NCBI GenBank assembly: GCA_025465235.1
Contig: JAODNO010000545.1
Span: 1 to 33,705 of the forward strand
Direction of reading: 5' to 3'
Length of the DNA: 33,705 nt
From: Pseudonocardia sp.
Lineage (GTDB): Bacteria > Actinomycetota > Actinomycetes > Mycobacteriales > Pseudonocardiaceae
Shown here: positions 29,290 through 33,705 of the stretch, piece after piece
Layout of the letters: every line of letters begins with the position of its first letter
How positions within the stretch are numbered: position 1 is the first letter of the stretch
Notes under the pieces: generated by a model
Databases searched by the model: none
What the model was told of the DNA's origin: nothing
The model's input: only the letters and a program-made list of their open reading frames with translations
Program-made: the position numbers and the translations under genes

Positions 29290-29341
29290 GTACGACATCT
29301 GTCGAAGTTCGACTAACGTCGTAGTACGATGCATGTCGTAC
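29290..29341. promoter_or_regulatory. Nested palindromes between arsR and MFS efflux genes
   Basis: GTACGACAT (29290-29298) and its exact reverse complement ATGTCGTAC (29333-29341) flank GTCGAAGTTCGAC (29301-29313, a 13-bp palindrome) and TCGTAGTACGA (29319-29329, an 11-bp palindrome). The last overlaps GTACGA-N6-TCGTAC (29324-29341). TAACGT (29314-29319) could be the efflux gene's -10. Several dimers of the repressor could bind here cooperatively. Confidence 0.6.
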
Positions 29342-29376
29342 CAGTCCTCGTCCAGCACTGCCCGAGAGGCCCATCG

Positions 29377-30573
29377 ATGTCCGCACGCACCTACCTGCTC
29401 GCCGCCGGCGCCTTCGCCGTCGGCACGAGCGCCTACGTGGTGTCGGGCGTGCTGCCCGCCGTCAGCTCCGAACTGGGCGTCTCGCTGACGGCCGCGGGCC
29501 AGCTCGCCACCGCTTTCGCGCTCGCCTACGCCGTCGGTGCCCCGCTGATCGCCACGCTGGCCGGGCGCTGGGATCGCCGCACCTTGCTGCTCGTCGCGCT
29601 CGTCGCGGCCGCGGTCGGGAACGGGCTCTCCGCCGTGGCCACCACCTATCCGCTGCTGATCGTCGGCCGGATCATCGCCGCGATCGGGGCGGCCGCCTAC
29701 ACGCCGGCCGCCACGCTCGTCGCCACCGCGCTTCTGCCGCCGGCTCAGCGCGCACGTGCTGTCGCCATCGTGTTCGGCGGGCTGACGCTGGCACTCGCCA
29801 TCGGCGTTCCCGCAGGCGACCTGCTCGGCAGCAGCATCGGCTACGGCGGCGTCTTCGCGGCGGTGGCAGTGGTCTCGGCGCTGGTCGCGGCCGCCGTTCC
29901 GATCTGCCTGCCTCGAATGGCGGCGCCCCCGGCGGTGCCGCTGCGCGAGCGCTTCGCCGTCGCCGCTGACCGGCGCGTGCTGACGGTGCTCGCGATGACC
30001 GTGGTCGGCGTTCTCGCCGCCATGGTCGTGTTCATCTACGTGACACCCCTGCTGAACGCCACGGCCGGCATCCACGGCGCCACCATCGCGCTGCTGCTGG
30101 TCGTCTACGGCGTCGGGGCGATGGTCGGCAACACGTGGGGCGGTCGCGCGGCCGACCGGTTCGGCACCGTGCCCACGCTCTACGCCGTGCTCGCCGGGAT
30201 CGCCGTCACGGTCGTGACGCTGTCGCTCACCGCCGGCACCCTCGTGGGAGCAGCCGTGACCCTCGTCCTCTGGGGCGTCTTCAGCTGGGCGTTCAACCCC
30301 CCGTTGCAGTCGCTGCTGCTGGAGCTGGCCCCCACCGGCGGCCTGGTGCTATCTCTCAACGCCTCGGCGATCTACCTCGGCACCGCCCTCGCCGGGGTGG
30401 TCGGCGGCGTCGTGATCGACATGGGCGGCCTGCTGGTGCTGCCGCTGGTCGGTGGAGGCCTCGTCCTCGTGGTGATCGCCCTGCTGCTGACGCTTCAGGT
30501 CGGCCGCACGCGCGTCGCGGAGGCGGAGAAGGTGTCCGTGCCCGCCTGCGCGGGGCTGGCCACCGCCGAGTAG
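29377..30573 (+). CDS. MFS efflux transporter (AraJ/DHA1-like)
   Basis: This 398-aa transporter has 12 predicted helices. The first is TYLLAAGAFAVGTSAYVVSGVLP, followed by LGVSLTAAGQLATAFALAYAVGAPL and the motif-A loop LAGRWDRRTLLL; helix 5 has GxxxGxxxG-like ALAIGVPAGDLLGSSIGY. This pattern is that of the arabinose-efflux/chloramphenicol-resistance-like DHA1 group of exporters. The ATG at 29377 has GAGAGG upstream, while the in-frame ATG at 29329 lies inside the operator cluster. It is divergent from an ArsR-type repressor that most likely controls it. The exported compound is unknown. Ends 6 bp from the convergent dehydratase gene. Confidence 0.9.
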   Translation: MSARTYLLAAGAFAVGTSAYVVSGVLPAVSSELGVSLTAAGQLATAFALAYAVGAPLIATLAGRWDRRTLLLVALVAAAVGNGLSAVATTYPLLIVGRIIAAIGAAAYTPAATLVATALLPPAQRARAVAIVFGGLTLALAIGVPAGDLLGSSIGYGGVFAAVAVVSALVAAAVPICLPRMAAPPAVPLRERFAVAADRRVLTVLAMTVVGVLAAMVVFIYVTPLLNATAGIHGATIALLLVVYGVGAMVGNTWGGRAADRFGTVPTLYAVLAGIAVTVVTLSLTAGTLVGAAVTLVLWGVFSWAFNPPLQSLLLELAPTGGLVLSLNASAIYLGTALAGVVGGVVIDMGGLLVLPLVGGGLVLVVIALLLTLQVGRTRVAEAEKVSVPACAGLATAE

Positions 30574-30579
30574 TGGGGC

Positions 30580-30876
30580 TCAGCCGCCGGCCGCGTCGAT
30601 CTGCTCCGAGATCGACGCGGCCAGGGCCGTGTCCTTCTCCGTGATCCCGCCCGCGGAGTGCGTCGAGCAGCGGAACGTGAGCGTCCGCCAGCGGATGTCG
30701 ATGTCGGGGTGATGATCACGGTCCTCCGCGATCTCGGCCACCCGGTCCACCACCGACACGGCGGCAGGGAACGAGGGCAGCTTTGCGGTTCGCACGATCG
30801 CGTCGCCGTGGCGCTCCCATCCGGGCAGGTCGGCCAGGGCGGCGGTGACCGCCGCGTCGTCCAGCAGTTCCGTCAT
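30580..30876 (-). CDS. 4a-hydroxytetrahydrobiopterin (pterin-4a-carbinolamine) dehydratase
   Basis: This 98-aa protein matches the PCD/DCoH family: residues DRDHHPDIDIRW carry the catalytic H55-H56-P57, and CSTHSAGGIT carries H73. It dehydrates 4a-hydroxytetrahydropterin formed by aromatic amino acid hydroxylases; in actinobacteria without those it may have a pterin-recycling or repair role. The ATG at 30876 begins MTELLDDAAVTAAL; two in-frame upstream ATGs (30885, 30897) are less family-like, and GCAGGATG lies just upstream. It stands alone, convergent with the efflux gene. Confidence 0.93.
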   Translation of the reverse strand: MTELLDDAAVTAALADLPGWERHGDAIVRTAKLPSFPAAVSVVDRVAEIAEDRDHHPDIDIRWRTLTFRCSTHSAGGITEKDTALAASISEQIDAAGG

Positions 30877-30934
30877 GGCGTGCATCCTGCCCGGCACCCC
30901 TCGAGTGGGGCCGGAACTGCGCGGGCATTCGGAT

Positions 30935-30983
30935 GACTCGCGTGGGGTTCCGGGCGACTCGTGGGCGGATTTGGGGCGACTCG
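30935..30983. repeat. Three tandem GACTCG-containing units
   Basis: GACTCG recurs at 30935-30940, 30956-30961 and 30978-30983, each followed by CGCG, TGGG or CGCA, and the last two are preceded by GGGC. Units are 21 and 22 bp long with G-rich spacers. On the other strand the unit reads CGAGTCGCCC. It fills most of the 123-bp gap after the dehydratase promoter side and downstream of the ABC-2 permease gene. Function is unknown; it resembles short intergenic repeat families. Confidence 0.5.
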
Positions 30984-30999
30984 CGCAGGTGTGGGTGTG

Positions 31000-31860
31000 T
31001 CAGGCGTCGCGGCGGAGCATGCGGTGGATCGTCAGGCCGGCCCCGATGGCGACGTAGCAGAGGGCGCGCAGCGAGCTCGCGGCCATGTTGTCGAGCGGGA
31101 GGGGGTCGCGCAGGGCGTCGGCGCCCGCCGTCCAGCCGCTGGTGAGGAGGTAGGGCTGCAGCCACTCCAGGGCCGGGATCGCGCTGAGCACGCCGAACAC
31201 GATCAGCCCGCCCAGCACCGACGCCAGCACGACGAGCGGATGCTCGGTGAACGACGAGATCGCGAGTGCGATCGCGCCCACCGCCGCGAGCTGCCACACC
31301 GTCCAGATGACGACGAGCGCCACCCTGGCGAGCGCGTCCCCGAGGCTGACGGCCGTGCCGGAGAGTGTGACGAGCTGGCCGTCGGCGCCGCCGACCACGA
31401 CGAGCCCAGCGAGCACGCCCATCACCGCGAGGGCGAGTGTCGCCAGCGTCGCGACGACGAGCACGCCGAACGCCTTCATCGCGACGAGCCGCAGCCGCCC
31501 CACCGGCGCGATCAGCAGCCCGCGCAGTGTCCCGTGCGCTGCCTCGCCCGCGATCGCGTCAGCTGCTGCCATCGACACGGCGAGCGGCAGCAGGAGGGCG
31601 AGGGCCAGCGTCATCGCAGCGACCGGCAGCACGAGTCCGTTCCCGGCCACTGCCCCGATCAGGCCGGCCCCGGGTCCGGGCGTGCGGTTCGCGACGGCCA
31701 CCCCGATCGAGATCAGCACGGGTACGAGCGCGAACAGCCCCAGCATCACCAGCGTGCGTGGGCGGCGCAGCACCCAACGCAGCTCGGCGGCGAGCAGCCG
31801 GCCCAGCGGTGCGTTGTGCGGCGCGGAGAGCGACTCGCCGGTGAGCACTGCGGAGGTCAT
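31000..31860 (-). CDS. ABC-2 type exporter permease
   Basis: This 286-aa membrane protein has about six hydrophobic segments: LVMLGLFALVPVLISIGVAV, LPVAAMTLALALLLPLAVSM, FGVLVVATLATLALAVMGVL, VALVVIWTVWQLAAVGAIAL, LVVLASVLGGLIVFGVLSA and a short C-terminal one. The AGEAAHGTLRGLLIAPVGR loop is typical of ABC-2 permeases that work with CcmA/NatA-type ATPases. The ATG overlaps the ATPase stop (ATGA). Together they form an exporter of unknown substrate; lipids, peptides or drugs are possible. The GACTCG repeats lie just downstream. Confidence 0.9.
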   Translation of the reverse strand: MTSAVLTGESLSAPHNAPLGRLLAAELRWVLRRPRTLVMLGLFALVPVLISIGVAVANRTPGPGAGLIGAVAGNGLVLPVAAMTLALALLLPLAVSMAAADAIAGEAAHGTLRGLLIAPVGRLRLVAMKAFGVLVVATLATLALAVMGVLAGLVVVGGADGQLVTLSGTAVSLGDALARVALVVIWTVWQLAAVGAIALAISSFTEHPLVVLASVLGGLIVFGVLSAIPALEWLQPYLLTSGWTAGADALRDPLPLDNMAASSLRALCYVAIGAGLTIHRMLRRDA

Positions 31861-32846
31861 GACGGCTCCTCGGTCAGCCGGGCGAACAGGTCGTCGAGGT
31901 TGGTCCGGCTGCGTCGCGCCTCGTGCACTGCGACCCCTGCACGCACCAACAGCGCGATCACCTCCGGCGCAGCCGGGCCGTCATCGCCCACGACGACAGC
32001 CTGCTCCTCTGCGGGCGACCGCTCCGCCCGGTAGGCCGTGGCGCCCGCGCCCCGCAGGGTCCGCAGCGCGAGCTCGACGTCGGGAGTGGTGATCTCCAGT
32101 CCGCCGGTGCCGGTGGCCAGCAGCGCGTTCAGCTCGCCCGCCGCCACGAGCGAGCCCGCCTGCAGGACGGCCACGTGCGTGCACGTGGCCTCCACCTCGG
32201 CGAGCAGGTGCGAGGAGACGATGACCGTCGCGCCGCCTGCGTGCAGCTCGGCGATGATCTGCCGGACGTCGCGGGTGCCGGCGGGGTCGAGACCGTTGGT
32301 CGGCTCGTCGAGCACGACGAGCGACCGGGGGAGCAGCAGCGCCGCAGCCAGGCCGAGGCGCTGCTTCATCCCGAGTGAGTAGCCACGGAACCGTCGGTCC
32401 GCCGCGTCCCCGAGCCCGACGCGGTGCAGCGCCGCATCGACCGCCTCGCGTATCTCCCCGGTACCGAGCAGCGGCTCGGTGGCCGCGGCCCGGCGCAGGT
32501 TCTCCCGTCCGGACAGGAACGGGTGGAACCCTGGCCCCTCGACGAGTGCGCCGACCTGCGGCAACGCCCTGGCCGACTCCTCGGGTATCGGGTGGCCGAG
32601 CAGCTCGGCGGCTCCCGCGGTGGGCCGTGTCAGCCCGAGGAGCATGCGGATGAGCGTGGTCTTGCCCGAGCCGTTCGGTCCGAGCATGCCGAGCACCGAG
32701 CCCGCCGGGACGTCGAGATCGATGCCGTCGACCGCGACGGTGCGGCCGAAGGTCTTGCGCAGCCCGACGGCCCGCGCGGCCATGGGACGGACCGAGGCGG
32801 CGCCGGCCGGAGCAGGCGCCGCGTCGACCCGGGGGCTGCTCGTCAC
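31857..32846 (-). CDS. ABC exporter ATP-binding protein (CcmA/NatA-type)
   Basis: This 329-aa ATPase has an approximately 20-residue Ala/Pro-rich lead, then Walker A GPNGSGKTT (56-64), the Q-loop around QVGALVEGPGFHPFLSGREN, the degenerate signature YSLGMKQRLGLA, Walker B LVVLDEPTNGLDP, and switch histidine in VSSHLLAEVE. An alpha/beta tail (about 245-329) resembles C-terminal domains of drug/antibiotic exporter ATPases. The GTG at 32846 overlaps the stop of the LolA/RseB-like gene (GTGA); ATG at residue 22 is a possible alternative. A longer upstream frame is spurious. Middle gene of a three-gene coupled operon. Confidence 0.92.
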   Translation of the reverse strand: MTSSPRVDAAPAPAGAASVRPMAARAVGLRKTFGRTVAVDGIDLDVPAGSVLGMLGPNGSGKTTLIRMLLGLTRPTAGAAELLGHPIPEESARALPQVGALVEGPGFHPFLSGRENLRRAAATEPLLGTGEIREAVDAALHRVGLGDAADRRFRGYSLGMKQRLGLAAALLLPRSLVVLDEPTNGLDPAGTRDVRQIIAELHAGGATVIVSSHLLAEVEATCTHVAVLQAGSLVAAGELNALLATGTGGLEITTPDVELALRTLRGAGATAYRAERSPAEEQAVVVGDDGPAAPEVIALLVRAGVAVHEARRSRTNLDDLFARLTEEPS

Positions 32847-33705
32847 TGGGAGAGGGCCTCGGCGAGGACCTGCTCGGGCACGGCGCCGGCAGCGATCCGG
32901 CCGTCGTCGGTGACGATGGCGCCCGCCACGGTCGTGGTGATCAGCCGCCCGCTGCCCCACGGTCCGCTGACTGGCGTGCCCAGTGCGGACAGGTCGGCGC
33001 TGCCGCCGGACCGGTCGCCCTCCGCTCCGCGGGCGGGGGCCTGCGCCGGTTTCTTCGTGACGATCACCGTGTCCCAGCCCTTGCCGACGACCGTCGGCCC
33101 TGCAGCCTCGTGCTTCCCGGCCTGCCCGCCCTGGGGACGTTGCTCGTCCTGGACCGTGGCGCCGGGCGGCGGCGTGAACGTGAACAGCGACGGGTCCTGC
33201 GCACCGAACGTGAGATTCGTGAACCCGAGCTGCAGCGCGGGGTCGGACGAGCCGTTGGCCAGCACCGTCAGCCGCAGCGGCACGCGCTTGTCGGCGTCGA
33301 CGGCGATCCGGACCTCGCGCAGCAGTGTGCGTTCCGACGGAACCGGGGCGAGCACGAGCTCGTACGCCGGGCGGCCCGCGACCTCGGCCGTGCCGTCGAC
33401 GCTGATCTCGCTGGTGGGCTGGAGCGCGGCGAGCGCCTGGGTGGCCGCGGCCGTGGGGTCGGTGGTGGCGTCCGGGGCGGCGGGCTTGCGCTCCGCGTCC
33501 TCGGCGGCCTTCGTCACCGTCTTGTCGGAGGAGTCCCACGACCAGAACGTGGTGCCGTCGGCGACGAACGTGCGCTCACCCGACGCCGACGGCACCTGCG
33601 CGCGGGCCTTGCCCGTGCCGTCGGACCAGATCCGGGCGGTGCTCGTGCCGTTCGCGGCCTGCGGGAGGCCGGGCAGCGCGGGCAGCCCCAGGTTGTTGTC
33701 GAGCT
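32843..33705 (-). CDS. LolA/RseB-like (DUF2092-type) secreted or anchored protein, 5' end outside window
   Basis: At least 287 residues remain; the start lies beyond 33705. Readable segments are ARIWSDGTGKARAQV, RTFVADGTTFWSWDSSDKTV, TSEISVDGTAEVAGRPAYEL and PLRLTVLANGSSDPALQLGF, then SLFTFTPPPGATV. This is the half-barrel fold of LolA-like outer-membrane lipoprotein-sorting proteins and MucB/RseB. In Gram-positives these are usually anchored by an N-terminal signal or membrane helix and may read envelope lipid or stress. The C-terminal part contains TVVGKGWDTVIVTKK and AGAIVTDDGRIAAGAVP. It is coupled to an ABC exporter, so it may act as its lipid-binding partner. This link is inference. Confidence 0.82.
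   Translation of the reverse strand, partial: LDNNLGLPALPGLPQAANGTSTARIWSDGTGKARAQVPSASGERTFVADGTTFWSWDSSDKTVTKAAEDAERKPAAPDATTDPTAAATQALAALQPTSEISVDGTAEVAGRPAYELVLAPVPSERTLLREVRIAVDADKRVPLRLTVLANGSSDPALQLGFTNLTFGAQDPSLFTFTPPPGATVQDEQRPQGGQAGKHEAAGPTVVGKGWDTVIVTKKPAQAPARGAEGDRSGGSADLSALGTPVSGPWGSGRLITTTVAGAIVTDDGRIAAGAVPEQVLAEALSQ

Noticed and set aside
29329-29376. ATG 29329 as start of the efflux transporter
   Set aside because: It lies inside the operator palindromes; ATG 29377 has a ribosome-binding site and starts the first helix.
1-33705. tRNA, rRNA, CRISPR array, insertion sequence, prophage or origin
   Set aside because: Looked for cloverleaf-like, spaced-repeat, transposase and DnaA-box patterns by eye; none was convincing.

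Overview
The window is high-GC DNA with dense, overlapping genes, GTG/TTG starts and leaderless-type promoters, as expected of an actinomycete. A DUF222/HNH (13E12-type) remnant, a GlpD/DeoR/FGGY gene set and the overall codon habit suggest a Pseudonocardia-like member of the Pseudonocardiales. The genus is inferred, not shown.

Left flank (1-3.9 kb): a partial MFS gene whose frame is open but seems to lack several transmembrane helices, an HSL-type esterase, a decayed DUF222/HNH gene, a TetR regulator with a likely operator, an SDR-like scrap, and an ArsR-VOC operon with a clear TTGACA/TATAAA promoter wrapped around a 20-bp palindrome. Next (3.9-9.2 kb) come a GH13 glycosidase, an alpha/beta hydrolase, a DGPF (YciI) protein coupled to an ECF42-type sigma factor with a long C-terminal extension, and, on the other strand, an R2lox-like diiron protein coupled to an SCP2-like protein.

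The core (9.3-23.1 kb) is a divergent carbohydrate/polyol locus. Leftward: DeoR regulator, class II (FucA-like) aldolase, an FGGY kinase resembling erythritol kinases, and a GlpD-family FAD dehydrogenase. Rightward: a second FGGY kinase, a histidine phosphatase, a lipoprotein sugar-binding protein, two permeases, two different ABC ATPases and a D-2-hydroxyacid dehydrogenase. Most junctions overlap by 1-4 nt, so the two arms behave as translationally coupled operons. The shared 258-bp promoter region holds four TGTGA(T/C) half-sites, a 10-bp-arm inverted repeat and a TTGACG-N17-TAATGT promoter. The likely theme is import of a polyol or ketose, phosphorylation, then FAD-linked oxidation and/or retro-aldol cleavage to DHAP. 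The substrate is unknown.

Right part (23.1-33.7 kb): class I DAHP synthase preceded by a probable Tyr-Trp-Phe leader peptide and alternative RNA hairpins (a candidate attenuator); a DUF2848 protein, MHS-type transporter, GntR/FCD regulator and nitrilase-superfamily amidase that may share a TGTATAC operator; PPK2 polyphosphate kinase; a divergent ArsR/MFS-efflux pair with nested palindromes; a pterin carbinolamine dehydratase; and an ABC-2 exporter operon headed by a LolA/RseB-like protein that runs off the window.

The most interesting points are the YWF leader upstream of DAHP synthase, the in-frame stop that separates the natural start of the sugar-binding protein from its lipoprotein signal, the R2lox + SCP2 pair, and the EryA/EryB-like kinase/dehydrogenase set combined with an aldolase. 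No tRNA, rRNA, CRISPR array, transposase or origin was seen.
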